Shown here in pieces: positions 22,264 through 34,209 of a DNA stretch of 64,000 nucleotides. The notes under the pieces are model-generated. The model ran no database searches, had not been told where the DNA came from, and saw nothing but the letters and a program-made list of their open reading frames with translations. This stretch comes from Hibiscus mutabilis (lineage: Eukaryota; Streptophyta; Magnoliopsida; Malvales; Malvaceae): the NCBI GenBank assembly GCA_019671005.1, contig CM033726.1, forward strand, positions 7,757,213-7,821,212, read 5' to 3'. Each line of letters starts with the position of its first letter. Within the stretch, counting starts at the first letter, position 1. The translations under genes were made by a program, and so were the position numbers.

Positions 22264-23390
22264 AATCTCGTTTTACAAAGGCGGAGAGTCACGATTGCCA
22301 TCTTTTGTTCGGATCTATTATTTGGAACATTTGATTTTCTCGTAATGCAGTAGTTTTTGACTCTCCGTTAGAGGATAATGAGACGATATTAGAACGTAGT
22401 CGGAGGCTGCAGACTCTAAGCTCAACAGCTTCTCTGGCATCGGGGCCACAATAGGGTCCGCCGACAGGTGCAGTTCATGCAGTGCCACTAGAAGATGGCT
22501 CGGATTCGTGGATGCCCCCTCCGCTGGGCTGGATTAAGATTAACATGGACGCGGGCTGGAAATTACTTGGAGATGGACTGCTTTGAGGCCATTCGTGTTT
22601 TGCGCGACCATGTCCATCGACCTGGTGCACCGACTATTTTACTTCATATCAATGAGCTGGTGAATCGTAGTTGGGCTGTTCAATTCCAGCATGTACCCCG
22701 TTCAAGGAATCAAGTGGCTGACTAGGTGACTAAGCTTGCATTGCCATCTAACTTGGAGGTCGGGGCGGTTCAAAAATTTTGGGCCCTGTACAATTTACTA
22801 AAATATGGCCCTTAATTTATAATCAATAAGAAATATAAGCTATTTTTTTTCAAAAAAATACCTTAATACAAAAAAAATAAATTATTCCCTTGAGCAACAA
22901 AAAAATAACTTATAAACATCTAAAAATTAAACATTTTCACTTAAAAAATAATATTCTTTTTACATGTTTTTAGTTTTAGAATATTGTTATATATATATAG
23001 ACATAATATATATATAATTATAAATTTTCTTTACAAATACTTAAATTAATTTAATTTAGGTTCTTTACTTTTGGGGCCCCTCTCTCTTAGGGGCCTTGTG
23101 CGGTCGCTTCTATCGCGCCTGTCCAGAACCCCCACTACTTGGAGGTTCACTTCTTCAACCCGAGTGTAGTGGCTGGTTTGATTAGTGGTTTTGGCTCCGA
23201 TATGTAGTTTTGGTTCTTAGTGTTTTTCGTTGTTATTAGATTTTAAGTTGGCTCGTTATTTCTATAGGAATGTGTTGACGTGTGTACTCTTTTCTTTTGA
23301 CTAGGTTTAGAGGTTTTAATGAGGTACCTGTTAATAGCCCATGTATGATTACTCTTGAGTAATGAAATCACTCCATATTCACCCAAAAAA
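22264..23390 (+). pseudogene. LINE fragment (B), right piece with RNase H end and 3' tail
   Basis: This continues the frame broken at 12790: LFGSIIWNI, ETILERSRRLQTLSS, then the RNase H-like domain opening PPPLGWIKINMDAGW near 22510, then DCFEAIRVLRDHVHR and FQHVPRSRNQVAD. The acidic residue of INMDAGW and the VAD motif near the end are landmarks of RNase H domains in plant LINE ORF2. The middle of the domain is shorter than normal, so a deletion is likely. A stop follows VAD, and a 378-base hAT-like element is inserted at 22760. After it the frame resumes as VHFFNPSVVAGLISGF and a 3' UTR runs to an A-rich end near 23390. It is dead by truncation and insertions. Confidence 0.78.
22760..23137. 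mobile_element. hAT-like non-autonomous element
   Basis: CTTGGAGG occurs at 22752-22759 and again at 23138-23145. Removing the 378 bases plus one copy restores the LINE reading frame. The ends TCGGGGCGGTTC and GAACCCCCACTA are imperfect inverted copies. The subterminal GGGCCC and GGGGCC words are typical of hAT-type MITEs. The interior is AT-rich and non-coding, with a TATATATATAG stretch near 22990. Confidence 0.8.
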
Positions 23391-23639
23391 CAATAATATA
23401 AGAATATTAACTATTGAAAAGTAGTAGTGATGTTTTATAATAATAAAATAAAAATCTAAAAACAATAAATATACAATGGAATAAATAAGTAGTGAAAATA
23501 AAAAAAAGCATCATGAAAGATCAAATCGAAAAAATAAAACTTGAAATGGTCAAATGACAAGTAATTTGTAAAATTATATTAAAATGAATTATAGATAAAA
23601 TCGGAAGGATCAATATATAAATTAACCCAAAAAAGTAAA
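23391..23639. other. AT-rich spacer
   Basis: A-rich DNA follows the LINE tail. No feature was recognised. Confidence 0.4.
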
Positions 23640-24190
23640 TATAACAGGCTCGTCCTTAAGCCAGAGGACGCCTACTCAAGGCCCATTGTATGTCTAGGGC
23701 CCACCACCCATAATTAGAAATAAACTATTTAGAATTTAATTATTCATTAGTGGGGCTCACCGTCCTTAATTAAATATAAAGAACTGGTGAAACTTATTTA
23801 GTCTAGATATTAGTGGGTATTAGGGACATAATTAATATTTTAATAATAATTTAGTTTTTCTGATATTTATTTTTAGGGTCCAATTTTTCAATACTTGTTA
23901 TTAGGGGTTTATTCTTAAAATTCAATTTGTTTTCAATACTTGTTACTAGGCGCATACTCTTAAAACTCAATTTGTTTTCGATACTTGTTATTAGAGGTCT
24001 AATTTTTCTCCATACTTGTTATTAGGAGCTTAATTTTTTCTAATATTTGTTATTAGGTACATACTCTTAAAATTTATAATTTTTTTAATACTTCTTGTTA
24101 GAACCTCAATTTTTTTAATACTTATTATTAGAGGTTTAATTTTTAAGTTAAACCTTAAGCCACTGTAAGTTTAGAAAACCGTTCCAAACT
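23640..24190 (+). repeat. Dispersed repeat family X, plus copy
   Basis: The segment starts with GGGCCCACCACCCATAATT near 23698 and continues into at least five loose tandem copies of a unit of about 40 bases built on AATACTTGTTATTAGG and CTTAAAATTCAATTT. The same order of words occurs on the minus strand at 43690-44400. No protein was seen. Confidence 0.6.
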
Positions 24191-25040
24191 ACATCGGATA
24201 TAATAAGATTTTTTTTCCTTTTTAATGGTAGGTCACGTGACCTACCAAGCACTACACTACATTCGCCCATGTATATTGCCCCCTTTTCTCATCAACATTC
24301 CTGAAAAGTTGGCTTCCTATAAATGTTATATCAAAGATGATCTTGAATCGCCAGACAATTCTATTTCTTATTCCTTTTCTGGTTGTGCAAGGCCTTACTA
24401 ACCTAAATCAGTTGGAAGTTTGGTTTTTGTTCTTCATGTTTTGCATTGCTTTGGACTCCAAAGCTTTTAACCTCAAAAGCACTATTCAAAAACAATGATG
24501 GTCAGATGAAAAGCTCCAGCTTGTTTCATTTCACCATCATTCCTGTTGTTTATCTTCTTTGACGGTTGTATGTTTGTGTTACTGTCAAAGCTTTTACCTG
24601 GTAAAATTTATGGGTCTGAATCCTCCCAGTACATTTTCCTCTCTTTAATTTTCACAAACAAGAAAATATTAAATACAAATAGTTAACCATTTTAAACCAA
24701 ATGACGAGCTTGACCCAATGGTAGAGTGAATGCATTTCACGAAGACTAAATGTATAATTATATAAATTTACTTAATTATCATGTCAATATTTCTTCAAAG
24801 TCAATGATTAGTAGATTAATTATAATCATTTTAAAATTTTAATACTAAAATTTGTAATTTGATGATCAAAATAAAATCGGACTTATAATTTAATAGTCAT
24901 GGTGGATGTACTCACTCAAAAGTTTATAATCTGTGGATAATAATGACCAAGAAATTATACAGCTTATTTCTTCTGTACCAATACCTCCAATAAAGGAAAA
25001 TAAATGCAGCAACAGGAATACTTCAAACTGCAATTAACAA
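24191..25040. other. Low-copy spacer with two short hydrophobic ORFs
   Basis: This stretch is less AT-rich than its neighbours. At 24337 a 54-codon ORF begins MILNRQTILFLIPFLVV. Near 24507 a second begins MKSSSLFHFTIIPVVYLL-stop, which looks like a signal peptide. Either could be a leftover first exon of a secreted protein whose body is absent, but I recognise neither and would not call a gene. Confidence 0.3.
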
Positions 25041-25483
25041 TAGGGTAAAATACTTAAATTATCATAAACTTTGCTCTCTGATTTATTTTGGTCACTAAAT
25101 TTTTAAAACGCTTAATTTACTCATTAAACTTTACTTTCTGATCTATTTTAATCGTTTTGAATTATTTTATTAATATTTTAACATGATATGATATATTTTA
25201 TTATTATTAAATATAAAAATAATTTAAAATAAAAAGAAATTATTTTATTAATATTTAATTATAAAAATATACTTTTCCCGCCAACATTTCATCCCCGCCT
25301 ATACTACACTCTCTTTTCGCCGGCTCCCACCGTCATCACCTCCTCCTCATCGACGTTTCGGCGCGTTACTTTTCCCACCGTCAACAAAAACCCCCTTATT
25401 TTTTGCCTTTGAAAATTTTATCTTCAACAAATTCTAAAATTTAAACTTCACCTTTTTAAAGCCTTAAACTTCACAGGGAAGCC

Positions 25484-27063
25484 ATGGAAAGGCTTTTGTA
25501 CTCTTCTTCTCCAACCCCTTTGAAGACCGCTCGAAAGCCCTATCATTTTCTCTCTCGACTCGGTAGATTTGACTCTCCTAAACCCTAGAATGATAGGCAT
25601 TATCGACCCTGGCGTTGAAGCTCCCTGAAATCCCATAAAACATCGGCGTCTGGACGATGACCCCCTTGATGGTGGCGGTGAGAATCGCACAACCGACCAT
25701 GACCCGTCTACGGCGGGTGCAGTAAAATTTGCACCTTCATATAAAGACTCACTAATGAAAGACAATTCTGATGGCAATCAGGATGCTGAGGATATTTTTG
25801 AGGATATAGAACTCCGGGAAGGGGATGCTACTCGCTCTCTTGTCGATGGGCTAATCTCCATTGAGTTTTCGGACCGTGTCCAATCTCTAGCCGAGAAAAG
25901 CTTAGATCAGACTCTTGTTGTCAAATTGCTAGGCCGCAGAATTAGATATAGAACTTTACGCTCCAAAATCTATGAGCTTTGGAAACCTAAGCAAGCCATT
26001 CGGTTTATGGATATCGAAAATGACTACTTTCTTGTAACGTTTCTAACCAGATCGGACTATCTCCAAGCCTTAGCTGGTGGTCCTTGAACTATTTTCGGCC
26101 ATTATTTAACAGTTCAACAGTGGACTTCAGAATTTTCCACGTTCACCCCGTATTTGAAAAAAGTTATGGTATAGATCAGACTCCTAGGATTGCCTGTTAC
26201 ACTGTACAAAAGAAGCATTAAGGAAGAAATTGGAGAATCTATTGGCCCTTTGTTAAATTGGACTATCAGACTGAATTGGGACGAAGGGGTCGTTTCGCTC
26301 GGATGGCGCTTTCTGTTGACTTATTCAAGCTGCTGATATCAAAGTTAATTGTTAATGGACGCATCCAATTGGTTGAGTATGAATCGCTTCATGTGATTTG
26401 CTTCCATTGCGGCAGATACGGCCATGCCCAAGACTAATGTCATGACTTGCACACTAAAAACGCACCAAGCGACGCGGATATGGACCAACCTACTGAGGCT
26501 CTTCCCCCCGCCAATGCTCCAACTGAGACAGGTTCTTTTGGTCCCTGGATGGTGGCCGAACGACGCACATGTAGGCCCTCGAGTAACCTGAATGCTGCCA
26601 AAGCTTCACTCCCCACCAATTTTGGCCAAGGGTCTCGTTTTATTCTAATTTTTGATTCGAGCTCTGATAGAGGCACTATTTAACAACTTGAGCCCACTCA
26701 TCCCACTCATGTTCTCCTACCTCCTTGCATGAATTCAAAGCCATCAGTGGCAAAGCCAGCAGCAAAGAAAAAGACGACTGCAACAAGCAAGGCATCTAAA
26801 GCTACCACCATCCGAAAGCCTCTCATGGTCAAACTGTCTGATTTTCTAATTATTTCTCAGTTTTCTCACAAAGCTTCCACCTCTAGATCAACTCCAGCAG
26901 ACAACCAAAGCACTACTCTAGATAAAGTCAAACATTCGACCACGATAATGAAGAAAAATGCTGATCCTAATATTGTGGATAAGAGTACCTTGCCATCTGA
27001 TTTGAACGTGGAATCTCTTTCACCATCATCATTGGGAGATCCCTGGATTCTACTAAATAGATA
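25484..27063 (+). pseudogene. LINE-A ORF1 (DUF4283 domain and CCHC knuckle)
   Basis: ORF1 proteins bind LINE RNA. The start MERLLYSSSPTPLKTARK soon breaks. From 25755 the frame MKDNSDGNQDAEDIFEDIE leads into a DUF4283-type region (LVVKLLGRRIRYRTLRSKIY, FMDIENDYFLVTFLTRSDY), which then stops at 26087. Homology continues in other frames through QWTSEFSTFTPYLKKV and GRIQLVEYESLHVICFHCG. The zinc knuckle CFHCGRYGHAQD-stop-C near 26400 has a stop between H and the last C. A Ser/Lys/Thr-rich tail with KPAAKKKTTATSKASKATT ends at 27063. Confidence 0.8.
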
Positions 27064-28560
27064 GAAAGCAGTATGCAAGACCTATAACCTGCTGGTTGTC
27101 GACTGACTAATGCATGGCAAACAAATGATGAATTAATATAAGTATGCCAGTAAATAATGCCAAGTTTAGGTCTCTTTGCGTGCAAGTATACAGGGTCAAC
27201 AAGTAATACAACAGTAAATTAAGTATCGTATCCACATGGATTGTCCAGAAGTTAAATGCCACGTTAATTACTTGTGAATTGGAATGAATAAGTTGATGAT
27301 TTAGATTGGATTTTAATCTATACAATGACTAAGGAAAATGCAGTAAGAATTCAAGCAGATTGGCAAGCAAATGTATGAAGATGGTTGACTGGCGTTGGCA
27401 AGGGATGCTTGGGTTTCACGCTAGCGAAGATAGCAACTAATAACTTTCAACCTTGGTTTTATTGTTGAGCAGATTTTAATTTAGTATTGCCTCTGTCAAT
27501 GGCAATACACTATGTTAATTACGATTAACACATATATGTCTATAGTGATGTTTCCCAATAATTAACTTGACAAAGTTTTAATATTTAACTCCTAAGGGTA
27601 TATTCACTTTTGAAGTAAGCTTATCTATTTGAACATCTTATGTTGAAGTTTCTCTCCTTAGTATTTGACAATTATTTCTTATCTCTTAAGTATGTTAAGA
27701 TATTAAGGGATAATGAGCATTTTATGCCAACTGTCGTATGACATAAAATATATATATAAAAATAAGCACTAGCAAAATAGACAAAAATGCCAAGGCATAT
27801 TATTAAAAAAATTAAAAGCTAAGCATTCATCGTAAAACACCCCTAATCTACTTAAAAGAATTAGTTCATAGCTGGGGAAACTATCAAAACAACATTGTTT
27901 TTAAACATCACCATCAAATCAAAATTTAAAACTAAGAGAAATGGACAAAGAAGGGGATCCGTCGATACAACCCTTCAATGGATCTAGAGCTTTCGGTTAC
28001 GGCCTGGTCAAACCACGGGTTGCCATCTACCCTCATTTTCTTCTCACGGAGCAGTCTCTTCCTCCTTTTTACTGATTAATGATCTCTTTTAAATAGACGC
28101 TCGTGGAAACCCTATATAAGGTTTGGTTTGAAAGTTTGTTATGCAACATTATAGGCACTTTGTCTTCTTTTTGAATTAGGGCTGACAAGACTTTGACCAA
28201 CTTACTGACCGGGCATCGGTTGTCCTTTGTTTGCCAACCGAGCTTGGTAATCCTCGTCCTGCTTTTTGCCAACTGCACTCGACATTCTCTTCTGCTCCTC
28301 CTCCTACTGTCTAGCTCATGATCTGCTCTGCCAATCCTGCTCCTAACATGCCTAACAAAGCAAGAAAATAACACTTCACTCTGGCATTGAAATTTGTATA
28401 TTCCTTTAACTCCTAGATGCAAATGCATGAATTTACTGGTAAAATGCACAAAAATATACTCAAAGCCAAGCAATAGCATGGAAAATATGCATAAAAAATA
28501 TATCTTTTGAGGAGTTAACACTGTTCCTATTTGTCCCGGTTCAATTAAAGGTATTGTGGA
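27064..28560. repeat. Non-LINE block between ORF1 and ORF2 of LINE-A
   Basis: The ORF1 tail breaks off near 27063, and LINE-like sequence returns near 28560 (SSRGIRAAAMVK, an ORF1-like end, then ORF2). The block includes GTGCAAGTATACAGGGTC and TAAGTATCGTATCCACATGG (27182-27240), words I associate with a common plant repeat. No protein domain or terminal repeat was recognised. It is probably an inserted non-coding element, but its ends and target duplication are not resolved. Confidence 0.4.
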
Positions 28561-28639
28561 TGACAACAGTCACAGCTCCAGAGGAATCCGGGCAGCAGCC
28601 ATGGTAAAATGATAAGTGCTCTTCATCTCAACTTTAATT

Positions 28640-31600
28640 ATATGGATTTAAAAATCTTTAGTTAGAATGTTCAAGGCTGTGGGGACTTACGCTTTTTACT
28701 TGCAGCTAAACAATTCATTCAAGATAATAGTCTAATAGACCAGACCTGGTTGTGTTTGTTGAACCAAGAATTAGTGGCCGTCAAGCGAATGTAGTGATAT
28801 CAGCTTTGGATTTCCTGCAATCTCATCGAGTTAAGGCAATTGGTTTCTCCGGTGGGATTTGGGTGGCCTGGTACGATACAGTGACAGTGGATATTATCAT
28901 TAACCATTTCCAGTTTCTTCATTTCCGCATTACAAACAAAAAAGTAGGCTCCTTCATGTTTGCTACGGCTATTTACGTAAGTCATTCGGCATCCAACAAG
29001 GAGCTTTTATGGCCTTATTTACGTCATCTCACAGCGTCTATCCTATCCCCTTAGATACTGTTCAGGGACTTCAATGTGGTGCTTACACCTGCCGATAGAT
29101 TGGGTTATACTCCATCCTCAAAACCCAACAGTGTTTTTCAAAACCTTGTATTTGACTATGGCTTGCGTGATACGGGGTACCAAGGGCCTAATTTCACATG
29201 GTTTCGGGGTTCCGCTGTGTTCGTTTGGACAGGTTCATATGCAACTGCTACTATGACGGGGATTATTCGTAGTCCGCTGTTCAACATCTTTTGCGAATAC
29301 GATCAGATCATCGGCCCATCCTTCTTACCATTGGTCATTCTCCTCGGAACACCCTACCACCACCTTTTTGGTATTTTTTTGGTTGGCAGTCCCATGTTGA
29401 TTTTTTACGTATGGTCAATGATAATTGGGTGTTGGGTACTTCAATGTCTATGACCTTACAACGGTTCGTAATGGTAGCGAACTCTTGGAATAAGACGATC
29501 TTTGGCTATATGGGCACTAAGAAACACATGATAATGGCTAGAATGCGAGGTATTCAGAAATCTCTTTGCTGTCATCCATCCCGCTTCCTGAGTAACTTAG
29601 AGTCCGAGCTGCTTATCGAACTTGAACATCTTCTTGACCAAGAGAAGATTCTTTGGCGATAGAAATCGCGATCCGAATGAATCTTCTAGGTGACCATAAT
29701 ACGCGATATTTCCACAGACGCACGATATGTTGAAAGCAAAAGAGCAAGATCTCTGCGCTCAAGCTTTCGGACGGATCCTGGTGTGAGAACGATTCTATCC
29801 TTAAGGACGAAGCTGCAAAGTTCTTTCACAACCTATTTGAGGATGATGGCTCTCTATTAGGAGCTTTTTCGATCACTGGTGCTTTTCTGCATTTATCTAG
29901 TGATGCTTTACATTCTCTCAACTCTATTCCTTCCGGTGATAAAACCCATCATGCACTAATGGAATGGCTCCTTTAAAGTCACCAGGCTGGGATGGTTTGC
30001 ATGCTGAATTCTTCTAGAAGCAGTGAGCAACTGTGGGGGGATTCGATAATTCATATGATTCAGGGTATTTTCAGTGGGGATGTGATTGAACCGAACTTAA
30101 ACAAGACTGTTATTGTACTTCTTTTAAAGCGTGATAGCCCCTCTTCTTTCGCTGATTTTAGGCATATCAGCCTATGCATGGTCCTATACAAGATCTTGTC
30201 CAAAGTGATTGTGAGACGTTTAAAGCCCCTATTTCCGCAGCTTATTGATCAAAATCAAACCACCTTTATTTCTGGTCAAAACATCACAGAAAATATTATT
30301 ACTAATCAAGAAGTTTTGCATTCAATGAAATAATTAAAACATAAAGATGGACGGATGACAATCAAAGTAGACCTTAAAAAAGCCTTTGATCGTGTGAGGT
30401 GGGATTTCATTTCTGACTCTATGGTTGAGGCAAGATTTTCACCAACAATTCGACGCATCATCATGAATTCTGTAACCTCATCTAGTTTTCAGATACAATA
30501 GAATAGAAGGCTTTCACAACCTTTCTTTTCGTATAGGGGTTTCAAGCAAGGCGGCCCTCTTTTGCCTGATCTCTTTGTCCTCATTATGGAACGCTTGGGT
30601 CACTTGATCAAGCACGCTGTATCTATTGGAACATGGCATCCATTCTACTTTATAAAAGATGGCACCCCACTCTCGTATTTATTCTTCGCGAAAGACCTCA
30701 TTCTTTACGTTAAGGTTGACTTGAATCAGCCAGTGGTTATTTGGGACACTCTTGATACATTTCGGAGGTTCTCTGGGCATCGTGTAAATAATCAGAAGAC
30801 ACAGATTTATTTTTCACCTAATACTGATCTTGCTTTGCAAGAAATGATAAGCTCCTTCTTTGGCTTTCAACGTGTGGAGTCTTTGGGGAAATATCTGGGA
30901 GTCCCAGTTCTCCATAGTCGCGCCAAATGTTCGGATCATGATTTTATTTAGGAGAAAATCTGAGAATGCTTGAATGGGTGGGCTGGTCGTACGCTTTCTA
31001 TGGCGGGGCGTGTGACTCTTGCTAAATTTGTCCTTTCCGCAATTCTAGTCTACTTCATACAAACATCTATGCTCCCTAAGAGGGTGTTCAATGTAATTGA
31101 GAAAATTATACAGAAATTCATTTAGGGATCATCCGCTTTCGCCTCCAAACTTTCCCTTTTTAATTGGGAGTCTATCTGTTAGCCATCTGACTGGGGTGGC
31201 CTTGGGTTCAGGCGAATGTATGATTTCAATGTTGCCTTTATACTGAAAATTAGCTTTTCTCTTGTGTCCGACACCAAAGCCCTATGGGTTAGTTTATTAC
31301 GCCAAAAGTATAAGCTTATTGAGATATGTCTTGAAATGGTTCACCGTCCAAGTTGCACGCCTTTATGGAGGGCAATTTCAAAAGCTTGGAATGAGTTAAG
31401 GTCAAGCATGGCTTGGCCCATTGTTAATGGCGCGACTGTAAATTTTTTGGACGATATTTGGGTACCGGCTTTAGGGCCTTTGCGCCTTATGTCTTAGACG
31501 GCTTTCAAGTTCAGCCTCGTCTTTCATTCTCGGATTTCATGGATGATCCTGGAAACTGGGATCTCGATGTGCTTTTGGCTGTGTTTAATCCTGAGGTAAT

Positions 31601-32570
31601 TTCCCATATAATGTCCATTAAGTGCCCTGACCCTATTGATATTGTTGACAAGTCAATTTGGCGATTGAATGATAAGCACTCTTTGTATGGGTGAAAATGT
31701 TACCTCTCAACTTTGTGATTGTCCTTCATATAATTTCCCATATAATGTTAGAGAAGAGATTGTCCTTCATATTCTTTGTGATTGTCCGATTGCAAGAGAA
31801 ACATGCGTGAAAATGTTACCTCCCAACTTTGCTGCTGATTTTTTCTACCCCAATGTCCAGGACTGGTTGCAGTCTAATATGGAATCCGTGTATATTCATT
31901 TTACTTGGGATTTATCATGGCCGACATTGTTTGCTTCCACTCTATGCAAGTGTGGAAAAACAGGAATGATTTGGTTTTAGTGGCTGTAGTTCATCCACAG
32001 AATCTGTCTTTCATAAAAGTGTCACTTGGGCGAGGTATTATGCCGAGTCTCGCACTTTTGCAGCACCTGCACAACCCGTATCAACAACACCGGTTCATTG
32101 GCAGCATCCTAACGAGGGCTGGGTCTGCCTCAATACGAATGACGCAGTTTCACCATCAACTGGGGTTGGATTCGTTGGAGGGGTCTTCCGTGCACATGAT
32201 GGCAGTTGGATCTTAGGTTTCAATAAGTCAGTTGGGGTCACGCAACCATTGCAGGCTGAACTACGGGCAATCTTCATAGGTTTCAAAGTTGCTTGGGAAA
32301 ATGGCTTTGAGTGCCTCTCGATCCAATTAGATAATTTGGAAGCTATTAAACGTCTGAATTCTCCGACTGCAAGAAATGATTCGAATTCCCTTGTCCGTGC
32401 TATCGATAGATTGAGATGTTCAGGATGGGCGACTGAATTTCAATCGATTCCCCGTGAAGCAAATAAGCCTGCTGATGCAATAGCAAAGCTCGACACCTTT
32501 CCCAGCCACACCGCCTTACTTTTTGAAGACCCCCTGCTCAATTGGTACCACTTTTGGAATTTGATAGGCT
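28640..32570 (+). pseudogene. LINE-A ORF2 (endonuclease, RT, RNase H)
   Basis: ORF2 would nick target DNA and copy the LINE RNA. The endonuclease runs from NVQGCGD (28665) through FVEPRISGRQANVVISALD, GFSGGIWVAWYD, DFNVVLTPADRLGYTP and SDHRPILLTIGH (29303). The RT region includes SPGWDGLHAEFF (29975), FRHISLCMVLYKILSKVIV (30160), VDLKKAFDRVRWDFIS (30370) and the active-site stretch LFFAKDLILYV (30682). In that stretch the first catalytic Asp of the FADD motif is Lys. KYLGVPVLHSRAK follows. The RNase H domain runs from GVGFVGGVFRAHDGSWI through QAELRAIFIGFKVAWENGF (32250) to IPREANKPADAIAKL (32445). At least a dozen stops or frameshifts are present. Confidence 0.85.
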
Positions 32571-32831
32571 CTGCTCGATGTAATGATTGTTCATTCTCGT
32601 TCATTTCGATTCTAAAAAAATATTAATAAAAATAATTTATTTTTATTTTAAATTATTTTTTATATTTAATAATAAAATATAGCACGTCATACTAAAATAT
32701 TAATAAATTAATTCAAAATGATCAAAGTAGGTCAGAAAATAAAGTTTAATAAATAAATTAAACGTTTTGAAAGTTAAGTGACTAAAATAAGTTAAAGAAT
32801 AAAGTTGAGTAATGATTTATGTATTTTGCCC

Positions 32832-33342
32832 TTAATAATATGAGAGAAATTCAAAAAAGTTACCGGTGGAAGGTACACTGTAATGAATGAAAATAGCATA
32901 GGCGATTTCGTTAACACATAAGGCGGTTTTATACTATACAAATTAGGCGATTCAAGATTGTTTTTTGGTTATTTTTTTATTTTTAGAGTTTTATTTTAAC
33001 TAATTCGAATTAATTTGTATTGTATACTAAATTTAATAAATAAATCTTTAATATTTTTCAACTAACCTGATCTAAGTAATACAAAATTTAATATTGTTTA
33101 AACGAGTTTTAAATTTGAAGTGATGTTTATAAAAAAAATCTAAAATTATGTCGACAATCGTACTAAAAAAAGAGATTTTATACCATCGACAAACAACCAC
33201 ATCATATGATGACAAACACTGCCAATTACATAGACATATGCACAAGAGTCAACTCATGGACATCCAACATAGAGACACAAGAAGAAACATTAAAAACACG
33301 GGTTACTAAGTATTACATGTCTGATAAGTTGTATATATAATT
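32832..33342. other. 3' flank of the nodulin-related gene, duplicated at 35625
   Basis: This AT-rich DNA contains the word GCATAGGCGATTTCGTTAAC (32894) and the stretch CGACAAACAACCACATCATA (33188), both repeated in the same order at 35640-35800. It marks the left part of a direct duplication that includes the 3' part of the neighbouring gene. Confidence 0.65.
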
Positions 33343-33672
33343 TTATTTGCCGAAGAAACCTTGAGCCATCTTCATATAATCCGCACCACCTGCAGCAGAC
33401 TCTTTTCCTTTTTCACCGGTTCCTTCTGACTCCGGCTTGGCGGCCGGGGCCGATTGATTGGAAGTCTGGTACTCGTGCAGGTAGTTCTCTGCCTTGTTAA
33501 CGTACTGGCCAACACCCGTGTTCTTATCCAGCTTCCCATAGTCTTCGGCAGCACCCAAAAGATCAGCAGCAGCACCGGCAACCTTCCCCTTGTCGACCTT
33601 GTCGCTTTCATTGCTGAGCGTGGATTTCGCTGCGTCTGCCACTGTCTTAGCGCTAGAGAAGAGGTCGGCCAT
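33343..33672 (-). CDS. Nodulin-related protein (NRP1-like)
   Basis: This is an intact, intronless 109-residue ORF. It opens MADLFSSAKTVADAAKSTL, continues DKVDKGKVAGAAADLLGAAE and YVNKAENYLHEYQTS, and ends ADYMKMAQGFFGK, with a low-complexity Ser/Glu/Gly/Lys stretch before the end. This matches the small plant family annotated as nodulin-related protein. The Arabidopsis member NRP1 is reported to affect heat tolerance and abscisic-acid responses; a role here is inference. The protein is small, hydrophilic and Ala-rich, with helical heptad-like repeats and no signal peptide. The start is fixed by the conserved MADLFSSAK opening. A truncated duplicate lies at 35940-36093. It is one of only two intact genes in the window. 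Confidence 0.93.
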   Translation of the reverse strand: MADLFSSAKTVADAAKSTLSNESDKVDKGKVAGAAADLLGAAEDYGKLDKNTGVGQYVNKAENYLHEYQTSNQSAPAAKPESEGTGEKGKESAAGGADYMKMAQGFFGK

Positions 33673-34209
33673 TGTTGGTCGGTCTGAATTAGAAAACAGA
33701 TATGAGAAATGCGATGATATCTGACTTGTTGCTGGTGGAGTGGATATAATATAGATGGTTGCGACTTGATGAGGATATGATGTAGCTATTTATGAAGTAT
33801 GGACCACTTCAAAGTGTCGGCAACACGTAGTATTTCTTGGGGTAATGGAGCACCTCAATTTGCCAGACAGTTTTCAGAGTTTTGATTGGCGTCGCTCTTG
33901 ATATTTTCATGCCACCAGGCTGATATGTTCTGGCTTCCAGAATTCAGCAACAAGTGGTCCAGAGCTGTTGATAGAGCAAAGTCACCCTGTAAACAAGGGC
34001 AAATCTTAGGTGCCCTTGAGGCTAAAAAATGACACAAGTGAAATATTAAAAAAATACAGAATTTAAAATATTATTATATAATCAAAATATTATATTTTTT
34101 AGATTTTTTATTTTTTCGACAAGTTTTAAAACTTTTTATGAAACCAAAAATTAAATTTTAAAATTTGTAGAAAAACTCACCAACTTAAAATATTATACTT
34201 TTTAATAAC
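33673..34209 (-). promoter_or_regulatory. Promoter region of the nodulin-related gene
   Basis: Upstream on the minus strand, TTCATAAATAGC (about 33790) is a plausible TATA box roughly 120 bases before the ATG. The sequence then becomes AT-rich toward the foldback element at 34210. No specific response element is claimed. Confidence 0.45.

Larger units (their letters stand above)
25271..32615 (+). mobile_element. L1-type LINE (A), nearly full length, dead
   Basis: The order is that of a plant L1 element: a 5' UTR with GC-rich start, ORF1 with a DUF4283-type domain and zinc knuckle, ORF2 with endonuclease, reverse transcriptase, zinc-binding region and RNase H, and an A-rich end. It sits inside a foldback element with the 8-base duplication AAAAATAT on both sides. 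Stops and frameshifts occur in every domain. A block of about 1.5 kb with no LINE similarity lies between ORF1 and ORF2. Confidence 0.85.
25041..32831. mobile_element. Foldback element split by a LINE
   Basis: The left arm (25041-25270) and right arm (32616-32831) are inverted copies. GGGTAAAATAC pairs with GTATTTTGCCC at the ends, and inner words such as TTATTAATATTTTAACATGA pair with the right-arm CATACTAAAATATTAATAA region. The arms share AAAAATAT at 25263-25270 and 32616-32623, the inferred target duplication of the inserted LINE. Without the LINE, the arms would meet as one hairpin of about 440 bases. The element is non-coding and MITE-like. Confidence 0.8.

Noticed and set aside
24507..24570. 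Signal-peptide first exon (MKSSSLFHFTIIPVVYLL)
   Set aside because: A stop follows at once, and no downstream exon of a secreted protein was found.
28069..28566. 165-codon minus-strand ORF
   Set aside because: No recognised family, basic low-complexity residues, and it sits in a non-coding repeat block.
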